Shown here piece after piece: positions 42,712 to 52,851 of a stretch of DNA of 64,000 nt. The notes below the pieces were generated by a model. It saw only the letters and a program-made list of their open reading frames with translations. It searched no databases and was not told where the DNA came from. This stretch comes from Nitrososphaerota archaeon (GTDB lineage: Archaea > Thermoproteota > Nitrososphaeria_A > Caldarchaeales > Calditenuaceae): assembly GCA_009889515.1 (NCBI GenBank), contig WUQR01000068.1, forward strand, positions 224,211 to 288,210. Reading direction: 5' to 3'. Numbering within the stretch: position 1 is the first letter of the stretch; each line of letters starts with the position of its first letter. Both the position numbers and the translations under genes were made by a program.

Positions 42712-42822
42712 CTTGCTATATCCATCAATAGGGCTGCCGCATTACTAAATAAAGAGTCGCCGGCTCGTTAGCCTCTGTGGGGAGCGATTCTTTTTAATCT
42801 GGGCTGCTGGGATTTAGGGTGT

Positions 42823-44157
42823 ATGGTGGGGGCGCGGCGAGTGGCTTTAGAGGCTTTGAGAACGGCGAAGAGGCTGGGGGCTACTGACGCGGCGGTTGAC
42901 TTGGCGGACGTGACCATCTACATGATACGCTTCTCAAATAATGAGATAACGGTCTCGAAGGTGTTTGACGAGTATGAGGTCTCGGTTTATCTGGCTATAG
43001 GTGAGAGGCGGGGGGTGGCCTCAACCTCTGTCCGCAGCCTCTCTGAGATAAAGAGGTTGATTGCGGGTTTGGCGGAGACTACTCGGCTGGCGGGGCCGAG
43101 TGATGTCTATGCGCCGCTTCCAAGGGGGCCGTTCAAGTATGATAGGGGGCTTCTCTCGCGGGGGAGGAGGGCTCCTCCACCGGAAGACGTTGTTGGGTGG
43201 GTTGAGGAGGCTGTTTCGGGGGCTAGGAATAGTGGTGCTGTTCGGGTTGCAGGGTCCCTCATAGTGAGTGAGGTTCGTAGGACTCTCTACACCTCTGGTG
43301 GGGTTAGGGTAGAGTCTAGCAGTGAGAGGATTGAGCTGTCGGTTAGGGCTTTTCTAAATGGGGCGTCGAGTGGGCAGTTCTCTACTGCCACGGCTAGTAG
43401 GGAGGAGTTTAACCCCTATAAGACTGGGGAGATGGCGGGTGAGGTTGCGCGTCTGGCGAAGAACCCGGTGAGCGGTGAGCCGGGCGTGTATGACGCTATA
43501 CTAGGCCCCATGACCTTCGCCAACATTTTAGAGGAGGTGGGGAGGGCGGCTTCAGCCTACAGCGTTCTCACGGGGCTCTCATTCCTAGAGGGCAAGATTG
43601 GTGAGTTGGTTGCGTCTAAAATCCTCACGCTCATAGACGACCCTACACTACCCACCGCGTATGGCTCAGAGGCCTTTGATGATGAGGGGCTTCCGACCAA
43701 GCGTAAGGCGATAATAGAGTCTGGGGAGCTTAAGACCTATCTACACAATAGTGCGACGGCGAAGAAGTTTGAGACTGAGAGCACGGCTAATGCTGGATGG
43801 ATATCCCCCGAGCCTTTCAACCTAGTCGTGGAGGGTGGAAGCGCCACGCTTAACCAGCTGTTATCAAAGGTTGATAGGGGGATCTTCGTTACCAATGACT
43901 GGTACCTTAGGTATAGGAACTTCAGGACTGGAGACTTCTCGACTATTCCGCGCGACGGTCTCTTCCTAGTTAAGAATGGGAGTATTGAGGCTGCGTTGAA
44001 GGATCTGAGGCTGAGTGATAATATTTTGAGGATTATGAGGAATTTGGAGGAGATGACGGCGGATAAATACTGGATAAAGTGGTGGGAGGTGGAGGTCCCG
44101 GTGAGGGCGCCTTATGCTCTTGTGAGGAATGTGAACTTCACGAAGTCCACTATTTAG
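42823..44157 (+). CDS. TldE/PmbA-type metalloprotease-family protein
   Basis: 444 residues of the TldD/PmbA family. RFSNNEITVSKVFDEYEVSVYLAIGERRG at the N-terminus and DDEGLPTKRKAIIESGELKTYLHN match PmbA-like chains. The metal motif HExxxH of TldD is absent, so this is the TldE partner, which works with a TldD not seen in the window. The pair degrades unfolded or small modified peptides. It is preceded by a spacer of about 110 bases with an AT-rich promoter at about 42790-42800. Confidence 0.85.
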   Translation: MVGARRVALEALRTAKRLGATDAAVDLADVTIYMIRFSNNEITVSKVFDEYEVSVYLAIGERRGVASTSVRSLSEIKRLIAGLAETTRLAGPSDVYAPLPRGPFKYDRGLLSRGRRAPPPEDVVGWVEEAVSGARNSGAVRVAGSLIVSEVRRTLYTSGGVRVESSSERIELSVRAFLNGASSGQFSTATASREEFNPYKTGEMAGEVARLAKNPVSGEPGVYDAILGPMTFANILEEVGRAASAYSVLTGLSFLEGKIGELVASKILTLIDDPTLPTAYGSEAFDDEGLPTKRKAIIESGELKTYLHNSATAKKFETESTANAGWISPEPFNLVVEGGSATLNQLLSKVDRGIFVTNDWYLRYRNFRTGDFSTIPRDGLFLVKNGSIEAALKDLRLSDNILRIMRNLEEMTADKYWIKWWEVEVPVRAPYALVRNVNFTKSTI

Positions 44158-44181
44158 CTGGGGTGCTTTTTCTCAGTTGGT

Positions 44182-44673
44182 TTAGAATTTGTAGCCTATT
44201 TTTCGGAGGAACTCTCTCCGCTCGCGTATGTTTTGCTCGTTCTCGATTCCTTTGGGCTTGTAGCCGTCAACGACGCCTATTATTCCGCGGCCTTGGTCGG
44301 TCTCCGCTACTATTACTTGGAGTGGGTTTGCGGTTGCGCATAAGATGGTGCATACTTCGGGGACTTCTTTGAGTCTTCCAAGTATGTTGATTGGGTAGAG
44401 GTTGCGTGTGAATATTAGGAATGTGTGGCCGCATCCTATTTTGAGGAGGGTTTCGGCTGCGAGTTTTCTTAGTTCTTCGTCGGTTCCTTCGTGTCTGATG
44501 AGGCATGGGCCGCTGGCTTCGCTGAAGGCGAGGCCGAATTTTGCGCCGGGGACTGTGTTGACTATTGCTTCGTAGATGTCTTCGACGCTTTTTATGAAGT
44601 GGGTGATTCCGAGTATTGCGTTGCACCCCTCGGGAGTCTCGACTTTTATGACCTCGAGTTTGACGGTGCTCAC
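44182..44673 (-). CDS. Adenosine-specific kinase family protein
   Basis: 163 residues of the archaeal family PF04008, seen in [15 protein letters not shown] [73 protein letters not shown] and [18 protein letters not shown] relative from Pyrobaculum was assigned adenosine-specific binding or kinase activity from its structure. Full length, with a convergent tail 24 bases from TldE. Confidence 0.85.
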   Translation of the reverse strand: MSTVKLEVIKVETPEGCNAILGITHFIKSVEDIYEAIVNTVPGAKFGLAFSEASGPCLIRHEGTDEELRKLAAETLLKIGCGHTFLIFTRNLYPINILGRLKEVPEVCTILCATANPLQVIVAETDQGRGIIGVVDGYKPKGIENEQNIRERREFLRKIGYKF

Positions 44674-44738
44674 GGGGCTAGTAGTGTTGGGGGATTCTAA
44701 ATAATCATTTGCGCCGGGGAGGGGCGGGGGTAGGGGTG

Positions 44739-45170
44739 TTAGCGGGATAGTAGGATGACTGCGCCTATGGCCATTGCTATTCCGAGGATTTTTGTCCAGG
44801 TGATTGATTCGCCTAGGAAGAGGAGGCTGAGGAAGGCGGCTAGTGCTAGGCCGAGTCTTGAGATGGGGATGATGGTGCTGCCTTCGCCTATTCGGAGGGC
44901 TGTCATGAGGGCTATTAGTGCTATGGAGATGGTTACTCCTGAGATGAGGGCGTAGGGGATTAGTCTGGGGCCCATTTCTGGCATGTGGCCTTCGATTAGT
45001 AGGGCTGCTACTGGGAGGATTGCCAGCAGGGTGAGGGTTTCTAGGAGGAGGTATCCTGTTGGTGAGCCGCCCTCAATCATTCCTTTCCGTCTGATGAAGT
45101 CTGTTAGTCCTAGGCAGAGGAAGGCGACGAGTGCTAGGGCTATGTCTAGTCTTGCTGCTTCTGCTGTCAT
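44739..45170 (-). CDS. EamA-like half transporter
   Basis: 143 residues with four or five membrane helices ([21 protein letters not shown]..., [47 protein letters not shown]), typical of a single EamA (DMT) repeat; [19 protein letters not shown] closes it. Such half-size proteins may dimerise. The substrate is unknown. The coding DNA is unusually poor in A on the plus strand. Confidence 0.75.
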   Translation of the reverse strand: MTAEAARLDIALALVAFLCLGLTDFIRRKGMIEGGSPTGYLLLETLTLLAILPVAALLIEGHMPEMGPRLIPYALISGVTISIALIALMTALRIGEGSTIIPISRLGLALAAFLSLLFLGESITWTKILGIAMAIGAVILLSR

Positions 45171-45255
45171 GGGGTTTATTGTAGCTGTTCGGTGTCTTAA
45201 AGGCTTGTGCTGGGGGTGTCTTGGCCTTTGGGGTGTTTTGCTGGGTGGTTTGGGG

Positions 45256-45329
45256 GTTTATATAGTGTTGTTTTTCGGGGTTTTGGCGGGTTTCTGCGGG
45301 TTGTTCTAGGGTTTGGAGTTGTCCTAGAA
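45256..45329 (+). promoter_or_regulatory. Promoter and GT-rich leader of S-layer-like gene
   Basis: TTTATATAG (45259-45267) would start a transcript near 45290, giving a leader of about 90 bases that is nearly free of A. It contains the hairpin TTCTAGG (45304-45310) with CCTAGAA (45323-45329). Another TATA-like TCTTTATGG follows near 45330. Long structured leaders are usual for S-layer mRNAs. Confidence 0.5.
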
Positions 45330-45381
45330 TGGATGGGTCTTTATGGTTGGGTTTGGGTTGTTTGGGCTGCGTGATTGGGAA

Positions 45382-48300
45382 ATGCCCGATAATAGTGGGC
45401 ATAGTAAGTTAGGTGCGTTGAATGCGGCGAAGGTTGCTCTGCTGGTAGCGATGCTGATAGTGCCTGCTGTGCTGGTTGCAGTGCCAGTGATTCAGGCACA
45501 GACAACATACTCGGCCTGGCTGAAGCTGGTGACGACAAGCTGGAACGGACAGCCCTGTATAGCTGGCGGTACTCCTGCATGTGTTGGTGCGACTACTGGT
45601 TTTGCCGACAGGTATAATCTGACGGCGAATTGGTATTGGGTTGAGGTGTATCATGAGAGGGGAGCGCCGTTTAACGATGTTGTCTTTGCTGGGAAGTTCT
45701 ATCCGAACGGTACAGGCTTTGTGCTGATTAGCTGGCCTGTGGATTGGCCTAACGTTACTGTTGTTGTGAAGGCTAAGAGCTATGATGGGACAGAGATCGG
45801 TGCAGGGACACTCTACGATGGAATAATCGTGTACATGCTAGTGATCAACCCGACAGATGTCTATCTGAATGCGAAAACAGGATCAGGCTGGGGTGGCTCC
45901 TATTCGATAATCATTGACATGACAGGTACTATCACTTCCTCCTACCCCTTCTATAGGCCGACTGCTGCTGGCCCGGTTAACTTTGTGAGGATCTGGCCAA
46001 AAAGCTTCGCAGGGAATCATAGCCACCCTACCGCTGCCGATGCTTGGGTCGCTAACTCTTCAGTCATCTTCAAGCCCTTCCACGTTCACACATGGTACAG
46101 CGTCCTTGACAACCTGAGCTACGCCCAGGTAAAGATCTATGATATTAACCACACGGCCGCCGATAGTAGCGCCTCACTGCTCAGGGCGTTCGTTACTAAG
46201 GGTGATGGTAGCGGAAATAGCTTATACGACCCGAGGACTACTGGCGAGATGTTCCCGGTCTACGGGACTAGGTGGAGGGATAACGAGCTCGTACCAATAC
46301 CACTCCAAGCAATAAACCTCAACGCCAAGAGACCCTACAGTCAGAATTTACCAAGAGGTGGTGTAACTACTTATGCCCACCTTAACGCCACTGTAAGAGT
46401 GTGGTGGGAATCAGTACTGGTAAACACGACATTCTACGTAGGGCCAGACCTAGCACAACCCAACCAGCTGGTAACTGTCAACTCAGGGCCGTCTCCAGTG
46501 GTCTATCCAGGTAACGACTTCCAATCAGCACAATTACCAACTATGCAGTCCCTCAGCATATATTACAACCACACTATACCAGTAAATCCTGCGGCTAGGC
46601 TGTATGACTATCTTAACGCCACCGTCTTCTACTGGAGGTGCGGCGCACGGGACGACGACCTACTCGTAAACGGCACCGACACATCCATTGGATGGGTCGG
46701 TTCCGCCCTATTCGACGCCCAGTGCATCGTCAACCTCAGAGACAAGAACTCGAATGTCTATCACACGCTACATGAGAGGGGTTCAACAGGACAAAGATGG
46801 GAAGTATCATCCACGCAGCTCACAGACTACTATGCCTTATCTGATGATCCGCACGATTGGTCCGGATATCTCTCAGCATTTAGAGGATATCTTAGGGCTC
46901 CAAACGCTACTATGTGGACAGGCCTTTACACCAAGTTCGCTGGAGTTACGATTGATGGGACAAGCGCGGCGGGCCTCATCTATGTCTCCAAATACTACAG
47001 CGGTACAGCCGACCTCACCCAAGACCCATCACTAGTAGCCGTCAACGACTACCTCAAGACTAGGAGTATTGCAGACGACCCAGGCCCCTACAGGGGCATA
47101 AGACTCGAAGTCCAGTACGCAGGAGGCTACAAGAACCTTTACGGAGGCCTCAAACAAACAGTAGGAGTCTACACACTACAAAACATATACCTAATTGCAC
47201 TAAAGGATACTACACCTGCACCCGGTTGGGTAGACCCATTCGCCACAGCCATATCAGGCAACTACCCAGAAATACTCACGCTCTCTCCACTACTACAGAT
47301 TAGGCTGGGTACCTCCGAGAACGGTGGGCCAATAGCCGGAATAGTCGATAGCAATACAGTAGAAAATGTTCCTAACCCCCCCGGTTCAAATAGGACCTTC
47401 GAGCGGGATGGTAAGCTGCTTGTCGTTGCTAATGCGAGTGATATCGTCTTCGCGGTATATGATAACCAGGGCTCACTACTCACACCGCCACAAACAGACA
47501 TATGGCTACTCAGAGAGAACGGAGTACCAGTACAACTAGCATGGTATAGATTTTATGATACACCATCTGCAGGTATTGCACGATATGTTCGCGAGAGCGA
47601 ATTCGTCCCATTCCTCCAGTTCATAAACGTGTCCACCAGCCTATTCTCAGGGCCTCCGCCCTCCCACATCGCGGTCGCATACCAAGTACCAGAGAACCTC
47701 ATGTACGGTGTTATAGTCAAGTTTGAAGGCGTATCAGTCTACCAGAACGAGGGAGAAATACCCAAGCTCATCAAGACGGTCTACAAGCAGCTCACAGTAA
47801 GTGTCTTCAAGCTTAAGGTAGTCTTCGTGGACTGCCAGGACAGGCCGCTAACCAACACACCCGCTTGGGTGATTGACCCAATACTCGGTACAGAGGTCAG
47901 GTTCAACACAGGCCCAGACGGTGCAAGAGACTTCATCGTCCCAGCAGACAGCATAACATTCACCAGACTCTACTGGAAAGGAGTAGACGTACCGCTACTA
48001 GAGGCAATACTACCCAACGGCACAAAGATACAAGCAGAAGGCGGCAAGGTAACAATACCCGCAACCGCTGACATCTACGCCCCAATCAAGATCAAGGTCT
48101 TAGTCGACGACTTCGTCTTCAAGACATGGGACTTCCAAGGCACAACAGCCATACCCAGACTAAACATAACAATATGGTGGACAGGCTACAACATAAGCGA
48201 CCCCACCAAGTCCCCATGGACATTCCTAGAAACCATGGATCCGAGGGGCTACGGCGTATCCGATGACACACTAGCCCAGAGGCTCGGAGACCCAAGAATC

Positions 48301-51300
48301 GAGCTACCATTTGACGCCGACAGGTGGAACACAAGCGTCAGGGTAGCACAGTTCTTCGCCTACGTAATCTTCTACGACAACAGGACCAACGAATACACAT
48401 TCTACCAGATGCCACCAGCAATATACAACATAATCGTAACAACAGTAGTCCCGATACCTGGCTTCAGCGCTTCAGCATCACCAGGTGTAGGATTCTGGCC
48501 AGGAGAGACACAGGACAGAGCATACGAGTCAGTCATAGTCTGGAAACCAGGCGCCGAGTCCGTCACACCCGAAGAAGTACACGAGGGAGCCAAGACTAGA
48601 GTCGTCCTAAGAGAGTTCAACAAAGACCTGAGATACACTTCCTGCGGCGTACAGAACGTAGACCTGAAGACGTGGGCACTCCACTGGTTCCTCGAGATGA
48701 TTGACAGCGACCTGCCGATAGGCGATGTAAGATTCGACATAGTCAACGACAACTTCCTGTCAATGACACTCGACCTAGGCAACTCCACCAAGTGGGACAA
48801 GCTCACACTCGAATACAAGACAATCATATACGGAACGAACAAGCGCGGTCCACAGGACTACTCGTACATCTGGTGGAACGGAAGCTACAGGCTAGAGGAC
48901 GTCAGACTCGTCACCAACATGAGCTTCACAGTCGACAAGTTCTACAACGCCACTGCACCCAACAAGGTCTGGCCGACGCTAAACTTCACGCTACAGCCCA
49001 ACGCAGAACTACACGCCCAGCAGGCACTATACAGTGACTGGCTAGACCTTCAAGAGGACTTCGGCTACAAGATAATAATCTATGACAAGGAGACACTAAG
49101 AGCACCACTACCAGTAACACTCATCAAGCCCAGAGCAATAGACAAGGGAGGAGCACCACTAGAAAACGCACTAATCGAACTATGGATACTTGACGTAAAC
49201 AAAGCATCAAAGATAGATATAACAGACCCTGATGGAGACGATACCATCACTGTATGGGACACCACATATACAGAGGGTCAGTGCCGACCATCCTCCCACA
49301 TAGTGTCTATATCGTGGGTGTGGGAGACAAAGAGAGTAGCAGACAGAGACACACCACAACACTTCGAAGAGGTAACATGGGACAGGCTGAATCTAACAAT
49401 AGATGGCGATAAGATGTTCTTACAGGTCCCGCCATACCCGGCTAAGCTCTACTTAAGAGATATAGGTGTTGGTGATGATGATAACTTTGTTGTGACTGCC
49501 AAGGAGATCTACTGGTTAGTCGACAACGAGGGTTGCCCGATCGACAACAACGACGAGGATGAGGGTGGAGCCGATACGCCTATGACATACGATGACGGAC
49601 TGCTCAAGTATGCTAGGTGGAAGACGCAGGCAGACGGCACAATCAAGAGCTTCACAATACCCGGCTACGAGGGACTACTACTAGTCCCAACCAGCGGCTG
49701 GCTGAACGAGACATTCAGCGCAGAGGGAGCGACTGGCGAGGACCTTGAGGAGGAGTTCCACTACCAGTTCAACGTCGTATGGAAGAGCGCAGTCGTCTAC
49801 AGCGACAACTTCGTCCTAGACAAGGGACCAGTAATAGAGTTCGGAGCCTCAGAAGTCTACGACGTCAGATTCATGTTCACACTCAGCAACTCCACCAACC
49901 CAGCTGACGCAGTAAGAAACCTCAACCTATGGATCTACTACCCCAACGTAACAACATGGCATGAAGCGAAACTATGGAGCAAGCCGATACCTCCGCCGCA
50001 GGACTACGCGGCCTGTGAGGAGAGCTATTTCACATGCGATCTGAGGGTCACCTTGATCAGCAGCGCTGACGCTGACGGCGTAGTAGAGTTCAGCAAGATA
50101 CCCGGACCAAGATTCATGAACACCACTTGGAAATACGTCTTCAGCGCCAACCACTCAGCAATAACATGGCTAACAGACCTGGTCGCAACACAGTTCGTAC
50201 TCAACAACGAGACCTTCGGAGATGGCCCACTCAAGAAAGTAACTAAGAGCGGGATAGATGTCCCAATAATGCTCAACGCAGCCCACCAGCTACAATTCCT
50301 AGTACTAGGTTGGAGAGACGAACAAGGCATACCCACAGCCTACCCACTCGAAGGCTTCAACGTCAAATACGAAATACGCAACCTAGAAGCCAAGATAACG
50401 GCTGCATCCGGAACAGCTGTCTCAGACACCAACGGCCTAGCAACAGTCGCAAGTGACCCAAGAGACCCAACCAAAGTCCTATGGGCAGGACTAACAGTCA
50501 GATACAGGGTCGAACCACCATCATGGCTCATCAACGTCAACGATGCCAGGTGGAGTCAGCTGCTCGGAGCCAGAGGCGTAGAAGTCGTATCATACACAGG
50601 CTACACACCAGACCCGAGACCCAGCGTAGGCGCTTACTTCCCAGACGAAGTCCCAACACACTGGGCAATAACAACGATCTCAACGTGGTTCAGTGAGGAT
50701 GACTACTGCTTCGGCCTATGCACCGCCTACTTCCCAGAAGAGGGCAGGACTAGAAGCAAGCCATACATAATCAACGTCGACTACACAATCGTCACTGTCA
50801 GGGCGCTAGACTTCAACGGCAGACCACTGAGAGGAGCATTCGTAGAGATTGTCGAGAGGGCCAGCGGCAGAGTAGCCGGCTGGAGCTACACCTTCGGCTC
50901 AACATGGACAAGACAGCCCATCGACCTACAACAGCTATACGACTACCACAGAGTATCACTACTACCAGCTAGGATAGTGGGAGGCGACGGATACACAGAA
51001 TTCATACCAGTAGCCGTAGGCCCATGGAACTATGACGCAAACAACGACGACAAGATAGACGTACGCGGCGAATGGAAGGAGGGTGCAAGAGGAGACGACC
51101 CCAGAACATCGGACCGTGAAGGAACTGCACTCGCATACATAGTCAGAGTCTACTGGGCTGCAACTGACCCAAGCCCAGACAACGCTAACGGAGACCTAAG
51201 GGCAATCTGGCCGTTCATCGATCCGCAGAAGCCATTCACAACAACAGAGGCCGGCCAGTCAGTCAGGAAGTACCACGTCAAGGTCTATGACAGCGACTTC

Positions 51301-52653
51301 GACGAGACTGACGAGGCGGCAAAGACACTCATAGTACCCATCGACACCTCAGTCGAGGTCAGGAAGCCGAGTGACGAGATATTCAAGTATGACGGTAAGC
51401 ACAGAGACGTAACAACAGCAGTCTTTGACCTCAAACTACTCCTCAACTACGAGGGCAAGACACTGCCAGACAGCATTAAGAACAGCATCGAGGTGTGGGT
51501 ATTCAGGAAGACAGGCGCAGTAACTGAGCTAGCCCTCAGGTTCAGAGGCGGACCCACAATAGACACGGTCACTGTCAACCGGCTGCCCAGAGGAGTCTAC
51601 GAGGCGCGTGTTGTCTTCGTACCGACAGGCGCAACAATCTTCACTAGGACCTTCGACATCAGCGTAGTCAACGTCGGCACAGTGCAGGCCGAGGCCTCGC
51701 TACCATTCACAGACCTGTCATTCGAGGTGACAGACCTTCGCGGAAGACCGCTACCGATCAGTGAAGGCGGAGTCACGGTAGAGCCAACACAGCTCTACAG
51801 CAGAGTATCAGTAGCAGGCAACGTTGTGACGATAACAGCACTATACACAGGCGCCCCAGTCACTGTGACGGTCAAGTACTCGAGCCCAGTCTACGGTACC
51901 ACTGCAGACACTAGGATAACTGACTCAGCCGAGGGCTTCAGAACCAGGCTACTGGGCGGCAGGACACTACAGCTACCAGTGGACGACGTGACAGTAACGG
52001 TGGTTGACAGGCAGGGAAGACCGATGGGTGGCGCGGTGGTCAAGCTAGGCCAGGCGCCAGCCAAGTCCACCGGCGGTGACGGCAAGGCAGTCTTCGAGAG
52101 CGTCCCGCTAGAGTCAGCAGGCAGAGGAATAACATACTCACTATCAGTCACGGTCGGCGGCGTAGAGGTCACACCGGCAGACGCTAGGAGCGTAGAGCTC
52201 TCAACCGCTAGGACATCGATAACGGTGATCGGTGAGCTGTTCTCGCTGCCGGTCAGGGTGATCGGGCAGCTAGGACAGGGACTAGAAGGCGCTAACGTCA
52301 GGGTGGTCAAGGGCGCTGTAACAGTTGCTTCGTCCTCGACAGACCAAGGCGGGTTCGCCCAGTTCGACAGACTAGTGCTAGACACCTACACGGTCGTCGC
52401 CAACTACAAGGGCTACAGCCAGGAGGTAACCGTTTCGAGCGCTGACCTCCAGGCTGGCAGGGTGGTCGAGATAACGCTGCCAATCTACACCGAGCTACTA
52501 GGCATACCGATGCCGCTCTCGACACTCCTAGCTCTGATAATCGGTCTGATACTTCTGGTCGTGGTCCTCGCGATAATCGTCAGCGAGTACAGATGGTGGA
52601 GAGGCAGAAGGCTGGGCGTCTACCCACCAGCACCACCGAAGGCACCGAAATAA
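45382..52653 (+). CDS. Giant anchored cell-surface (S-layer-like) protein
   Basis: 2423 residues from the ATG at 45382 (an upstream GTG/ATG at 45343 precedes the signal peptide unnaturally). Signal peptide: AAKVALLVAMLIVPAVLVAVPVIQA, with likely cleavage after AQA/IQA. The body is beta-rich with very many N-glycosylation sequons. Toward the end come several Ig-like or carboxypeptidase-regulatory-like repeats (VDDVTVTVVDRQGRPMGGAV, VRVIGQLGQGLEGANVRVVK, VTDLRGRPLPISEGG). A C-terminal membrane helix (TLLALIIGLILLVVVLAIIV) and a short basic tail follow. Size, anchor and sequons suggest the main S-layer subunit or stalk. Sequence periodicity and codon choice fit high expression. Identity with a known S-layer family is not shown. 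Confidence 0.75.
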   Translation: MPDNSGHSKLGALNAAKVALLVAMLIVPAVLVAVPVIQAQTTYSAWLKLVTTSWNGQPCIAGGTPACVGATTGFADRYNLTANWYWVEVYHERGAPFNDVVFAGKFYPNGTGFVLISWPVDWPNVTVVVKAKSYDGTEIGAGTLYDGIIVYMLVINPTDVYLNAKTGSGWGGSYSIIIDMTGTITSSYPFYRPTAAGPVNFVRIWPKSFAGNHSHPTAADAWVANSSVIFKPFHVHTWYSVLDNLSYAQVKIYDINHTAADSSASLLRAFVTKGDGSGNSLYDPRTTGEMFPVYGTRWRDNELVPIPLQAINLNAKRPYSQNLPRGGVTTYAHLNATVRVWWESVLVNTTFYVGPDLAQPNQLVTVNSGPSPVVYPGNDFQSAQLPTMQSLSIYYNHTIPVNPAARLYDYLNATVFYWRCGARDDDLLVNGTDTSIGWVGSALFDAQCIVNLRDKNSNVYHTLHERGSTGQRWEVSSTQLTDYYALSDDPHDWSGYLSAFRGYLRAPNATMWTGLYTKFAGVTIDGTSAAGLIYVSKYYSGTADLTQDPSLVAVNDYLKTRSIADDPGPYRGIRLEVQYAGGYKNLYGGLKQTVGVYTLQNIYLIALKDTTPAPGWVDPFATAISGNYPEILTLSPLLQIRLGTSENGGPIAGIVDSNTVENVPNPPGSNRTFERDGKLLVVANASDIVFAVYDNQGSLLTPPQTDIWLLRENGVPVQLAWYRFYDTPSAGIARYVRESEFVPFLQFINVSTSLFSGPPPSHIAVAYQVPENLMYGVIVKFEGVSVYQNEGEIPKLIKTVYKQLTVSVFKLKVVFVDCQDRPLTNTPAWVIDPILGTEVRFNTGPDGARDFIVPADSITFTRLYWKGVDVPLLEAILPNGTKIQAEGGKVTIPATADIYAPIKIKVLVDDFVFKTWDFQGTTAIPRLNITIWWTGYNISDPTKSPWTFLETMDPRGYGVSDDTLAQRLGDPRIELPFDADRWNTSVRVAQFFAYVIFYDNRTNEYTFYQMPPAIYNIIVTTVVPIPGFSASASPGVGFWPGETQDRAYESVIVWKPGAESVTPEEVHEGAKTRVVLREFNKDLRYTSCGVQNVDLKTWALHWFLEMIDSDLPIGDVRFDIVNDNFLSMTLDLGNSTKWDKLTLEYKTIIYGTNKRGPQDYSYIWWNGSYRLEDVRLVTNMSFTVDKFYNATAPNKVWPTLNFTLQPNAELHAQQALYSDWLDLQEDFGYKIIIYDKETLRAPLPVTLIKPRAIDKGGAPLENALIELWILDVNKASKIDITDPDGDDTITVWDTTYTEGQCRPSSHIVSISWVWETKRVADRDTPQHFEEVTWDRLNLTIDGDKMFLQVPPYPAKLYLRDIGVGDDDNFVVTAKEIYWLVDNEGCPIDNNDEDEGGADTPMTYDDGLLKYARWKTQADGTIKSFTIPGYEGLLLVPTSGWLNETFSAEGATGEDLEEEFHYQFNVVWKSAVVYSDNFVLDKGPVIEFGASEVYDVRFMFTLSNSTNPADAVRNLNLWIYYPNVTTWHEAKLWSKPIPPPQDYAACEESYFTCDLRVTLISSADADGVVEFSKIPGPRFMNTTWKYVFSANHSAITWLTDLVATQFVLNNETFGDGPLKKVTKSGIDVPIMLNAAHQLQFLVLGWRDEQGIPTAYPLEGFNVKYEIRNLEAKITAASGTAVSDTNGLATVASDPRDPTKVLWAGLTVRYRVEPPSWLINVNDARWSQLLGARGVEVVSYTGYTPDPRPSVGAYFPDEVPTHWAITTISTWFSEDDYCFGLCTAYFPEEGRTRSKPYIINVDYTIVTVRALDFNGRPLRGAFVEIVERASGRVAGWSYTFGSTWTRQPIDLQQLYDYHRVSLLPARIVGGDGYTEFIPVAVGPWNYDANNDDKIDVRGEWKEGARGDDPRTSDREGTALAYIVRVYWAATDPSPDNANGDLRAIWPFIDPQKPFTTTEAGQSVRKYHVKVYDSDFDETDEAAKTLIVPIDTSVEVRKPSDEIFKYDGKHRDVTTAVFDLKLLLNYEGKTLPDSIKNSIEVWVFRKTGAVTELALRFRGGPTIDTVTVNRLPRGVYEARVVFVPTGATIFTRTFDISVVNVGTVQAEASLPFTDLSFEVTDLRGRPLPISEGGVTVEPTQLYSRVSVAGNVVTITALYTGAPVTVTVKYSSPVYGTTADTRITDSAEGFRTRLLGGRTLQLPVDDVTVTVVDRQGRPMGGAVVKLGQAPAKSTGGDGKAVFESVPLESAGRGITYSLSVTVGGVEVTPADARSVELSTARTSITVIGELFSLPVRVIGQLGQGLEGANVRVVKGAVTVASSSTDQGGFAQFDRLVLDTYTVVANYKGYSQEVTVSSADLQAGRVVEITLPIYTELLGIPMPLSTLLALIIGLILLVVVLAIIVSEYRWWRGRRLGVYPPAPPKAPK

Positions 52654-52851
52654 ACCAGTAAAAACCCTCCAAATTTATTTCCCCATTTTTTATATCATCA
52701 ATCACCTATTCTCAGGCTAATCTATATCAGGCTCACCGTCATTAGGTCCTCTGGCAGCTGTCAAAACCCGGCCTATGTATTACAACTCTACATCGTGTAG
52801 CGGCTACGCGGGGAAATATTTTTCACCTAGGCTTTGGCTTCTTAAGCCAGG
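52654..52851. other. Spacer with terminator-like T run and promoter
   Basis: CCATTTTTTAT (about 52683-52693) follows the giant gene and may end its transcript. GAAATATTTTTC near 52814-52825 could be the TATA for the next gene, which starts about 30 bases later. Confidence 0.4.

Noticed and set aside
42823..44157. TldD catalytic subunit
   Set aside because: The HExxxH metal motif is absent, so the TldE/PmbA partner is the better call.
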